From: Terana coerulea
Lineage: Eukaryota > Basidiomycota > Agaricomycetes > Polyporales > Phanerochaetaceae
DNA: 64,000 bases
Assembly (NCBI GenBank): GCA_024811115.1
Contig: JAKOGH010000683.1
Span: 62,001 to 126,000, forward strand
Direction of reading: 5' to 3'
Part shown: positions 50,009-59,615 of the stretch, piece by piece
How the letters are laid out: each line of letters opens with the position of its first letter
Position numbering within the stretch: position 1 is the first letter of the stretch
Position numbers and translations under genes: made by a program
The notes under the pieces: model-generated
Database searches by the model: none
What the model saw: the letters and a program-made list of their open reading frames with translations, nothing else
What the model was told of the DNA's origin: nothing

Positions 50009-50543
50009 GTGTCTCACATATCCTACCATGAACCAAATGAGACCCGGCTTGGACAGACTTGCCAAGAGCAAACTTCAGGTCATTCGGTCGAAAATAAAAT
50101 TTGGCTATGGCTGATGTAAGGCCTTGTCGTACGGCTATTAAGTAAGGAAGACCAAGGGATAAGTACGAGCCTATACTGCTCACTGAGTTCCCAAGCGCTA
50201 GCGAGGCCTTTGTGGCGCCCGGCATTGGCCGATTGCCACGCTCCCACCGCTGGGGTACTCCCGCTCTTGTTCCCCAACGTTCTTGACGTTCACCCAAGCG
50301 TTTCCATTGCGGGTCATTGACAGACCCCGAGCTCATGCAGTGGCCGTTGGGGTACCGATAAGCTTACCACTGACACATTCGCTCTGCGTAGTGCCCGAGT
50401 CATCCCATGATGGAGGCCTGACCTGACGGAGAACGCCGACATGCGCGTTCGCACACCGGGAAGCCCAGTGACGACCCTGAGTCCACTTTATTCCCTCCCC
50501 CACACCGCCTTTCTTCCGACCACCACGAACAGTACAGGGGAGA
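50009..50543. other. Intergenic, contains a short dispersed motif
   Basis: At 50,192-50,238 lies GCGAGGCCTTTGTGGCGCCCGG, related to motifs at 40.3, 48.2 and 56.0 kb. On the minus strand these encode a similar peptide (GATKASLA). No complete gene can be supported. Confidence 0.45.
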
Positions 50544-51500
50544 ATGCCCTCGCTCGCTGAAGGACGCTCGAACGCCGAAGACTGGCTGCGAACGGGTCGC
50601 AACCCCCACGCAAAGATCATTGATATCTCCGTATGGCCTTTGGTGGCTGACTTGAATGTAAAGTTCAGTCCGAGTGCTGTATGTCAGACAGCAAAGCGTC
50701 AATGGGCGACCCAATCCCCTCAGGTACGTCTCAGGTTTGGATCGGACCTTGTAATACGCTGCTTAACGTTGTTCACCATAGCTGGTGGTTCTCCTACACC
50801 AAATAAGACGCCTGTCCGCTTGTTATCTGAGTGTATGCGGGGCGTTTTTTGTGACGGATTTCATGACTATCATTGTGCCCCTAGTGAGTGCCAATGCCTA
50901 GTGTTAAGCAGACATAGCTCACGCGAGGCAAAGGCCGTGCTTTCGTACCTTTCTGCAAGTGTAGCTGTGCCAAGCATCTCGTCGTCGATGAGGACGATGC
51001 TTTGGCTGACAGCTCAAGTCGTGCAACTACGTTTGGTCAAAACCCCCAACCCCTCGAGCTGCGCCGAGCGCTCGAGGGCGCAAGCTTCTACAGCAAGACG
51101 CCCTCGCCCCACATCACAAATGTCCTCGTCCTCGTCATGCGCTTCGACTACCCAACGTCGCAGCCGCTCCTGTCAACCATTGTCTCGAACCAGATCAAGC
51201 TCCAGCCCGTCATTCGCTTCTTCCACGCTCATATCATCGGCGCAGACTTCGTCCACAAAAGACTCTGTGATAGAAGACGACATGACTATGCCCAGCAGCA
51301 TACTCCGTCCGCTTATCCTCCCGACATGCCTCTTCCTGTCCATCCTTTTCGGTGTACCGGCCGCGGGGCTGCTCCTGGCTATCATCGCCATCCTGATGGT
51401 TATTCTTGAAGGCGAGGCGCCTCCAAGAATTATGAGGGCGCTGGAGATTGTGGCGTTCGGGGTAGCCGCATGGGGTGCAAAGGACATACTTTCCACGTAG
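50544..51500 (+). CDS. Predicted membrane protein of unknown function
   Basis: I do not recognise the family. A hydrophilic first exon starts MPSLAEGRSNAED. It appears to join, via GTACGTCT..CCATAG, to a hydrophobic exon (LVVLLHQIRRL, FFVTDFMTIIVPL). A middle segment reads well in one frame (ALEGASFYSKTPSPHITNVL, QPVIRFFHAHIIGADF). The end has two or three helices (ILPTCLFLSILFGVPAAGLLLAIIAI) and a short tail (EIVAFGVAAWGAKDILST). The exon junctions in the middle (about 50,890-51,000 and 51,240-51,280) are not resolved and may include a frame error. Small basidiomycete membrane proteins of this kind are common; function is unknown. Confidence 0.5.
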   Translation: MPSLAEGRSNAEDWLRTGRNPHAKIIDISVWPLVADLNVKFSPSAVCQTAKRQWATQSPQVRLRFGSDLVIRCLTLFTIAGGSPTPNKTPVRLLSECMRGVFCDGFHDYHCAPSECQCLVLSRHSSREAKAVLSYLSASVAVPSISSSMRTMLWLTAQVVQLRLVKTPNPSSCAERSRAQASTARRPRPTSQMSSSSSCASTTQRRSRSCQPLSRTRSSSSPSFASSTLISSAQTSSTKDSVIEDDMTMPSSILRPLILPTCLFLSILFGVPAAGLLLAIIAILMVILEGEAPPRIMRALEIVAFGVAAWGAKDILST

Positions 51501-52031
51501 CTTGAGGTATCCCGAAGATTTGTGCGTTGTGGATTAAGCTTAGGCGCTGTACATGTATACTACCAGAGGCTTCGCGGGGAGCCCGTGTATCCGATTACAG
51601 GTTTGCAAACGACTGTGTCCATCACCAAGCTCCCTCCAGCTGACAAATACCTAGAACATACACCGGCGGAATTCTGGGCACACCGTGCCACATTCTACCT
51701 GCAGTCCCCATCCACTCCCGCTTCTTTCATCCTCTGCGATTCCAGAAATGAGGGACGTCTGCAGCGAAAGAGTTGAGCGCAATGTGCGACTAATTGAAGA
51801 CCGTATGTCAATGGAGACTCGAAGGAGATAGTGATGAGCGTATGTCTTTCCCCGCACGATCACGAGCATCGAAGCCGCGAAGCCACGAGGCTGATGGGTA
51901 GTTGAGTGTTGAAGAATGGTTCTGAGTGTATTGTTTTGGGTACCCGGAGGACGCGCAAGCGAATGATATCTATTACCGACATAATGAGGACTAAATAGGT
52001 CATCTGCTTGCGGTTGATACAAAAGGACTTA
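51501..52031. other. Intergenic, no gene supported
   Basis: Overlapping open frames on the minus strand (51,651-52,022) lack motifs. This is probably the 3' flank of the F-box-type paralog. Confidence 0.4.
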
Positions 52032-53235
52032 CTAGTCATTGTAGGTGAAGTGGATGCGCAAGTACACTCCATCTCCCAATCCCGGCTCGTGCAAACGGGA
52101 TGTGGGCTCGCGGACGACAAGCTTCCCTGATGCCGCGGCATTGCACTTGTGCAATCGCGTGATGAGACCCGGCCACCATACTGTGTCGAGGCGGGACCTC
52201 GCCCAAGGCTGGGAAGTTACGACGACCTCAATGCTGATAGACCGTAAAGCCTTAATCGCGACAAGCAACTTCAGTGCTTTGTTCAGCCTCTTGAAAATCC
52301 GAGGTTCCTCGCCTGGCCATATATTCTCATCCAACCCTTGAAGAAGGTATTCGGCTCCCCGAAGTCTCCAACGAACACGGCAGTTGTCATCCCGCGCAAG
52401 ACCACAGTAAGCGTCCCTAATCATCTATTAGAGATCGTCTGAAACGATACAGCAGGCATACTCACATTTTTCCTCTGCACTTTGACTGTGTTGCAGACAA
52501 ATTATCATGCGCCACTGGGTGTAGACACCAAAGCCCGGGTGCCAAGCGGCAATTACTTCCACCAGCTTGGAGACAGCGCAAACAATTTCCGAGTCGTGGT
52601 CGATGAGTTGGCCTCAACGCACATACGCGCCAGTCACCATTTGGAGGGAGCGAATCGATAAAATAAAATAAAATAAATGTGAAAATGTCCTACCCAATTG
52701 ACACCTTTGCACAGTATTGAGAGCTGAAAGGAAGCATTGGCAAAAGAAGAAGAAAATACTCGAGCAAGGTTTCTGCATGAGCAATGCAACCTTGGGATAC
52801 TTACCCTGCACGTAGCTCCACCTCAAAGTAGTGGAGTTTGCAGATTGGCGGTATTGGACAATTGGCCAGAACATACTCATTGAGATTGAAGGAAGAACGT
52901 CCGCGGGTGCTTGAGAGCTCAAGACCATCATTTGAAATGTTGTAATATGGCAGTTTCTGGACATTGACCATGTGGGATGGTAAAGAACTCTCTTCGAGAA
53001 GTGCCAAGTTGTTAACAGCTGTAGACATTCGTAAGTAGCGTTTCGCGTAAGGGAGGTGCTCTTCTAAGTTAAGAGGTTCCATGTCCGAGGAGGGACGATT
53101 ACGCACGGGAAACGTATGGAGAGCAGAGTCGCGATAGGTAGGTTGGATACGAAAGCAAACCGGTCTTGGGGCCGGGTGTGCCTCGTGAGTGCCTAGCGCT
53201 TGCACGGGTAAGGGCGACCTGAAGTATGTATACAT
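52032..53235 (-). CDS. Paralog of the 1.6 kb F-box-like protein (C-terminal part)
   Basis: The last exon (52,032-52,424) reads LNKALKLLVAIKALRSIS, SIEVVVTSQPWARS and RIHFTYND, matching the end of the gene at 1.6-3.1 kb (LDKALEPLVAIGALRSLS; VFHFTYKD). Just upstream, 52,480-52,620 encodes GQLIDHDSEIV and AVSKLVEV, matching SQLIGHESVRI and VSKLV there. Further upstream a 140-residue frame (to 53,235; NLNEYVLANCPIPPICKLHYFEVEL) may be its middle part. I cannot see an F-box at the 5' end, so it may be truncated or start beyond what I can join. A microsatellite of AAAAT units lies inside an intron near 52,655-52,678. Function would be as a ubiquitin-ligase adaptor if the F-box exists. Confidence 0.5.
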
Positions 53236-54369
53236 AAGCCAAGGAAATGCAGTGCTTCCGTAGCCAAGATAATTACAAATTCAGATATGGCAGTGCAGAT
53301 GGACGTTATTTGCATAGCTGACGCACGCGCATGTCTGAATATGCAAAGACTTAAACCATGGAAACCGCAAAGAGCAAGGAACAACTTGAACCTTGACGCT
53401 GTGCATGAGCGACCCGGCGCCGATGCTATGTGGGGCTATTTATGCTGCTTCCAGATGACAAAATGTTGGCTTGGATGTTGTATGGTTGATGTAAACCAAG
53501 AAGCCAAAGCTCAGACCAGGCATAGCGGCATTTGTCAGCGATTTACTGGCTACAACGTAGGACTTCAGTATACATTGCAGGCTAAGGAATTACAAACATT
53601 GCTCACAAGGGTAAAGGTGCTGGCCCATGGCACATTGTGCGATGTCCCGCACGCTCAAGCTCATAATTGATAATCGGCAACCTGAATGCAATATACAGAA
53701 TACGGCATATCTCACCAAATGCGATACGGCTGTGGCGACAAGGAGTGTAGGATCGTCATGTGCCGCGTGAATCCGATGACTACGGCCCCACAGCCTTAAG
53801 AAAGGCGCGGCTTGCACTGTGGTACATGAATGATTGCTGGCGCAAGATCGACGTATGGCACTCACAAGACTGATGATATCGCTTATCTGCCATTAAGATG
53901 TCCAACGCATCGCTATGCGCAGCCGAATTCATGCCCAGCATCAACATCTGGCGTAGACGATGCCCTCGAATGCCAGCATATATTGTGTACTAGGATGCAG
54001 TCCATGCAATGCAGGCGCTCAATCATAGCTTCCTGTGGACTGCCTTCGCCTTGCTCTCCAATTGAAACATTACTAAGTCTCCAGCTTTCTAAAGCTGCGC
54101 AGGTGAAGAGTGTGGGTCAATTATGCTGTGCCGCTGAATAATGAGAACTACTCACGGCACTAAACTCGATATGCACCACGCGCCATGGTAGATTCGCCCT
54201 CCCAACCTTCCTGACATTCACGACCACTGTGTCCACCAAGTACAACATTGGTAGGCCTGAGCAAAAGGAGTGAATTGTTTAGACTGGACCGCATATATGA
54301 ACCTGGCTATAAGTAAGTGGTCGGTAGAATGGTCAGAAATATAGTGGACATCAGACAGCGACTCACTGC
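53236..54369. other. Intergenic, no gene supported
   Basis: Scattered short frames on both strands without motifs. Confidence 0.4.
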
Positions 54370-55704
54370 TCAAACCACTGGATAACAATCCACAATAGCC
54401 CCATAACATATTTCATCATTCAACCTGCTCTTTTCGATGATATGAAGTGTCCCTCTGGACAGTGACCGCGGCAATAATCGGTTGAGTTCGTCTTCCACGC
54501 GTTTGACCTCCGCAGCTTTGGTCATCGGGCCCTCTCTCAGATATCCGGTCTGGAGAACGAGATTGACTGTAGCGTCGGAGAACACCGGGCGGCTGAGGAC
54601 GGCGTCCAACGCGGCAAAATCCAGCGCGAAGTCGTCGATGTCCAGCTTGTGGTAACCTGGGAAAATGAGCGTGACGGTTCGGTAATGCGTCGAGCGAATG
54701 GACGCCAGTAGAGTGATAGCCCAGGATGTGTCGGCCTTGCCAGCCGCGAAATCCTTACAGAAGCCCGACAATGTGACTGTCCTGAGACTCGGGCAAGTAT
54801 CCAGCGTCAGGGATTTTCCTAGTGAAAGCGACCGGGGCGCTCAGCAAAGGTTGAGAATGCAGGGGAGTTCTAGGGCCTACCATGCTCTCCCGGTAAGATG
54901 TTGTGCATAGCTATGTCCAAATCGACGATGGCGGGGCCTAGAGAGACCAAGAATAACGGAAGTTCGTATGGACTCTGCCAACAGCGCCACTCAAACCGAA
55001 TTCCTCGTGCGGCCGCTTGCGGGAAGATAGCAGAAAATCCCTGCAGAAGTTGCCGTATGAGCCCTAAAAGTCTTTCATGATCGTATTGGAAGCCCCAGTC
55101 CACCGAAATGCGACGCAGCCTCGGACTTGGTCGGCTCGATTTGCTGAGTTCGCGGTGAGGGCTTGGTTCAGTTGGATGCAAGTATGCACGAGATGGGAGA
55201 TATATAACCTTGAACTCCAAGTCCGTGAGCCTTGGAAAGGCGGAGAGGAAATAGGCAAAGTCGGCGGGGTTCTGGAACCCGTAATTCGTGAATCTGAGTT
55301 TAGTGACTGTTCCGCCAAAGACGGAGAGTAAAGTGTCCTGATCTTGAGAAGAACAGTGCGACCATCCAAAGCCTTCTAATATTAGAGTATTCAAGCTCGC
55401 AAAGCGCGGCAAGATCTTCCATACTCCTCTGTCCGATGTGTCGGTTGTGTTCGGCGGCGGAAGGCAGGTAATCGATACTGAATGGACGAGACGAGCAACA
55501 GCAGGGAAGAATACGCCTCTGGATTGATGGGACCTTTGGCATAGAAGAAGTGGTAAGAAACGGAATGATGTATATGCTTCTGGGCGGTATGCGTCCAAGC
55601 CCGATGAGTGAGGGCGCGCAAGCGTGCAAGGTTAGATCACGAGAGGGCTCGTAGAGCAGTTGATGCGACGAGTCGATGATACGATCCAACACTTCTTGTG
55701 GCAT
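54370..55704 (-). CDS. F-box-like leucine-rich protein (frame interrupted near the N terminus)
   Basis: From an ATG at 55,704: MPQEVLDRIIDSSHQLL, then DLTLHACA followed one frame away by ALTHRAWTHTAQKHI. Together they form an F-box pattern ending in the RAW motif. A long frame (about 54,890-55,550) gives LVHSVSITCLPPP, LPRFASLNTLILEGFGW, TVTKLRFTNYGFQN and FLSAFPRLTDLEFK, the repeated leucine pattern of F-box/LRR adaptors. After an intron near 54,830-54,890 the last exon starts at the segment TLSGFCKDFAAG and ends YGAIVDCYPVV. At least one single-base shift (about 55,617) and another shortly after separate the F-box from the leucine-rich part. The start may lie further upstream. Likely an SCF adaptor by family. 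Confidence 0.65.
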
Positions 55705-56351
55705 GTCATGGATGGTAGCCCTGGCCCCGGCGCTGACGCTGGACGCTGGGATGAGAAATGACCCTTGCTGACGTTGTATCTTGATTCTCGAGCAACACAG
55801 CACACACCTCATTTTCAGAGCGCTACTCTCTTCAGATCTTTTGCTATTCCCTAGCATGCGCAACCTGCAAGGATCCAACTTCGCGCTCGGCGGAGGCAAA
55901 AAAAAGGTCGTAGGAGTGTTCCCCTGACTTGCAGACAGGGTGATGATGGCGGTTCGGCACAAGGTTAGGATCGAGATCGCCAGACGCCAGTGAGGCCTTT
56001 GTGGCGTTCGGCAACATCCGAAAACTGAAAAGCTGCAATGCTACCCGCTTCCTACTGACAACAGCGGCGTGAGTGGCCAATTTTAAAGTGATCAGTACTT
56101 AGTAAGCCAGCGTTGACTTTGTGATGAATATTTATGCAGAAAAATCAGGATGCAGCGCTGAGTACGACGTACAATATCAGTCCCGGGATCCTCTCTACAG
56201 CACGTGAGACGCTCCGAGAGGTAGGATCATGAGCATAGAGGAAACAGCCAAACACGTAACTAGATGAGCATATTAGCAAGACGAGTGTTACATTATCTGC
56301 GCTAGGTGCAATGGCGATAGACCTTTTGGGGTGCTCAGTAGCCTTTCAGGA
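55705..56351. other. Intergenic, contains a short dispersed motif
   Basis: At 55,984-56,020 is GCCAGTGAGGCCTTTGTGGCG, related to motifs at 40.3, 48.2 and 50.2 kb. No further gene is supported. Confidence 0.45.
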
Positions 56352-57365
56352 CTACGGGCTGCGGATCTCTCTACCAGCTCTGACCACGGAGGCAGGTCGA
56401 AAGAACGACGGCATCTCCCGCCACACTTCTTCCGCCGCTTCTTTATGATGTGCTTCCCAGCTGTTAGCGCAGACCGGGCAGCAGGTGCTCCGGATTGCCT
56501 TCCAGTTCATACGGTGGAATGGGTCCATCCAAGGATCTTCTTTGCCGTCGAATACCGACGCATAGATGCGACAGAACTCGCTGCACCGAGCAACATTCCC
56601 ACACTTCGGGTTCGAAGACCGTGGGTAGAAGAAGAATGACTGCGTTCTGGCTGCGGGCTGCGTGGCAAAGCGACGTGCGACCGATAAACACAGCTCGTCG
56701 GTTTGGTTCCGCAAGAGCATATCGGATGCCATCGCGTTCTATGCCGTCGTACAGTATGCGGGCTGCGGCGGTGGCGCAGCAGAAGAGAAGCGCAGCAGGA
56801 AGCAAGACAGGGACGTCTGCTTCCCGTGCTACGTTGGCGACGAGGATATGCCGAGGTAAGTCCTCTCGAGGTCGCGAAGAACCGGAGAGTGGGCTGTAGT
56901 TCTGCAGGGTGGATGGATACCAACGACAAAGCGCGTCGATGGCCCGTTTTCGAAGTGAGAGGACTTCGTACTTCGTACTTAGACGAAGTACGGAGATGAC
57001 AATAGGGATATCCGTCTGTTTCAATTCGTTTGCGTCAAACTGGCTGATATGGCGTCAGCGGCCAAGTTGGTGCTTAAATAACAGACTCACCTGCAGTCAT
57101 GTAAAGCCCTCAGAAACGGCCGTAGGTCACGGTCGGAATCCGGCATGTGGACAAGTGGGCATCCGTCGTAGCTTTCGTAGCCCTCAAAAGCGCCCAGGAG
57201 AGGTTGCGGGAGAGCGAACATGTCCTTGAATACAGGAGAGGCCTGGGAAAGGATGCCAGAATACACCCGAAAGAGCGTATTCTCTGATCTGAGTACGACG
57301 CTGCCGTCTGGGAACCATAAGTCGGGATCTCTATAGCATTGTGAAATCTCTAACTCAGCATCCAT
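56352..57365 (-). CDS. BTB/POZ domain protein
   Basis: Start MDAELEISQCYRDPDLWFPDGSVVL with DGSVVL and LFRVYSGILSQASPVFKDMF, the BTB fold pattern of the basidiomycete family. These proteins dimerise and often recruit substrates to Cul3 ubiquitin ligases (family inference). An intron (GGTGAGTC..CAGCCAG) joins FLRALHDC to FDANELKQTDI. VLRLSTKYEVLSLRKRAID then completes the BTB/back region. The C-terminal zinc-like segment with paired cysteines (NPKCGNVARCSEFC, IRSTCCPVCANSWE) and the final EEVWREMPSFF fit the family but are one frame away from HAARSQ; the break is at about 56,655. It is divergent from CNOT11. Confidence 0.75.
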
Positions 57366-57780
57366 GGTTTGGGTGAGGTGGTGGTGGTACAGGTCAAGTA
57401 GGTTCAAACTAAAGCAGTGCAGGTGGTTGCGCAATGCAAGATTGGAAGACGGAAGCACAGTTTCTTTCGGATTAATTTCGGACTCTGATAAGGGCTTATC
57501 CCGCCCTTTCGGGCGGTGCAAGTCCACAATTCCTCGACTCGAGACTTGACGCGGAAGTCCACTCAGGCCATCGTAGGACCTCCGACGTCGCACTCTCCTA
57601 TAACGGCTATGTATCCCAGGTCATAATGCCAGTGCGCACAGATATGAACAACATGCTGGGAGTCAACCCATACCCGACTCGTTCGCTGAAGCAGGGTACG
57701 GTCGACCCCCGCGCTCATCGGTCGCCCACCTCCTGTCCCGAGCTCAGAGCCTGCCATGTTCACTCGCGGCTCAATCCTAC
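57366..57780. promoter_or_regulatory. Shared divergent promoter region, BTB gene / CNOT11
   Basis: The 415 bases between the two start codons must contain both promoters. An inverted CCCGCCCTTTCGGGCGG lies at about 57,500-57,516, a perfect 7-base stem with a 3-base loop. Confidence 0.5.
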
Positions 57781-59167
57781 ATGCAATTGGTCCCGGAAAC
57801 ATCTCGTTTTTCGCTGGCTCTCGACATCCTCCTTCCTCTCCTGGACGCCCCTGTAGACGTCAGTCCACATTCCTAGTGTGCCTATCAACCCCCTTTTCTT
57901 ACCTCACAGAGGCAGCTTTCTCAACGGATACTCGCGACTTATATCATTTACTCACTTTACGCAACATACCCGATCCATATTAACCCTTTCCACTCGGCGT
58001 TGACTGCCACTTTTGCCAACGAACGAGAGCTGGCAACGAGGATTGCGGAGGAAGGCGGGACGAGCCCGAACGAGCAGCTGGTTTGGGTCCTCTGGAAAAT
58101 CCTGAAGGGTGATGGCAACGACGTACGTGATGATCATGGGATGTCGTCCCAATATTCACGAATTGTCCGCATAGATTGGGCCGTTTGCACCCAGTGCGCT
58201 CGCCCAATCACCCGTACCCCAAAGTTGCGGGCTGCCAACCTGTCCTTGAAGGAGGAGAGTGGAGGGAGCGGACACCCGAAGTTCGATCCGTATGTTCTCA
58301 GCTCAATGTGACGTGCACCGTTGCTTATCCCTTCTGAGTAGTTTCGGCGATGAACGCGCTTTTGACAGAGCAAATGGCTCACAGACGTTTTCCAAGTTCT
58401 CAACCAGCTCGCCTTTGGTAGACGGAGAACTGGAACGCGACCACGAAGCCGAAGCGCTATCACAGGGAATGACGCTCTTCCTGGCTGCTCGTGACCGCGT
58501 ACTCACACTCTCTGAACAACGTGTTAGTCAATCCCATTATCTTACCGCATACTACCAGTCTAATGTTTTTGGACACCAGATCCTTGGGCCCCTTATACCC
58601 CAACTAACCTCGACTCCTCTGATAACCTCGCATGATCTTCCACCTTTGATTGCTCACAACCCGACTCTTGCTCACCCTATCCTGACGGCCCTGCTTTCGC
58701 AGCGCGTAATCGACACTTACCTGGATGTCCTCCGACACCTTCCTCCAACATTGCCCACCTTCGATGTTCTGGGTCGGCTCCTTCGCGATTCCACCATCGT
58801 GCTCGATAGGACCACCGGCGGACGCACGACGATCGCGGACCTTGTGAGAAGCGAAGTGCTTGGGTGGTTTCTACACGAGGGCATGCAGTGGCTCGACAGG
58901 GCAGAGGAGGAAGAGTTCGCTGGAGCGATCAGCGACGATCGCTTTGCCAAAGGAGTGCAGAACGTAAGCCCGACTGCATCTCTCGCTGGTCCTACGTCTG
59001 AACATCCGTAACAGCTCTGCCGCTTCTACAATGCGCTGATTAAGCTCAACATCGTGGATCTGGGCTCCGACGCCGACACGGCCGAGATGAAGCACTTCAC
59101 TCTGCGCCACTCGCGGATAGAGGAGTCTAATGCGTTGTACCGGGTTCTCGCTATGCATTCCTTCTAA
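57781..59167 (+). CDS. CNOT11: CCR4-NOT complex subunit 11
   Basis: CNOT11 binds the N-terminal part of NOT1 in the CCR4-NOT deadenylase complex. The ATG at 57,781 gives MQLVPETSRFSLALDILLPLL; an intron 57,853-57,909 joins to RQLSQRILATYIIYSLYA and INPFHSALTATFANERE. The invariant SPNEQLVWVLWKILKGDGND follows, then IGPFAPSALAQSP. The C-terminal DUF2363 region contains HPILTALLSQRVIDTYLDVL, LPTFDVLGRLL, CRFYNALIKLNIV and LRHSRIEESNALYRVLAMHSF. At 58,217-58,220 a CCCC run separates ALAQSPVP from PKLRAANLSL by one base; five C's would join them. A later acceptor (before TTGCGG) would also keep the frame but drop a conserved stretch. I am sure of the family, less so of the start. Confidence 0.9.
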
Positions 59168-59615
59168 TGCTCAGGCTGTCTTGTAACAATAAACTCGTAT
59201 GACTTTCACGTACATGAGCAGGTTCAAGACCACTTCGATGTGCATGCTTCGATTGTTTGTCCTGACATATGCACGCCTATGTACAATATAGACCTTCTGA
59301 CTATGCAATGTCTCATCTCTAGCGGATCATATCGAGTACATTAAAATGCTTTCCAAGTTGAACCCCCCTAAGGCAACAAGATAGTACGTAGTAGTAGGCG
59401 GAAATATAACAGGCTGCGTTGGTGCAAGTCGAGAATAGATAAGTAGTGATGGGAAGGAGGAACAGACAGCGCAGAGAGAAAAGCGATAAATTGTACAGGA
59501 CGAAGGAGAAAGGGTGCCAGTAAAAGTAGTGAACATAAGCCGCTGGTAGTAGTACTACGACAAAGAAGTCAGATATATGGGGCATGAGTAGGAGCACAAG
59601 GGCGTGAAGGGGTGT
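59168..59615. other. Convergent 3' region between CNOT11 and CLA4
   Basis: 448 bases, probably both 3' UTRs and terminators. No gene is seen. Confidence 0.5.

Noticed and set aside
52655..52680. AAAAT repeats as a regulatory element
   Set aside because: A short microsatellite inside a probable intron; no sign of function.
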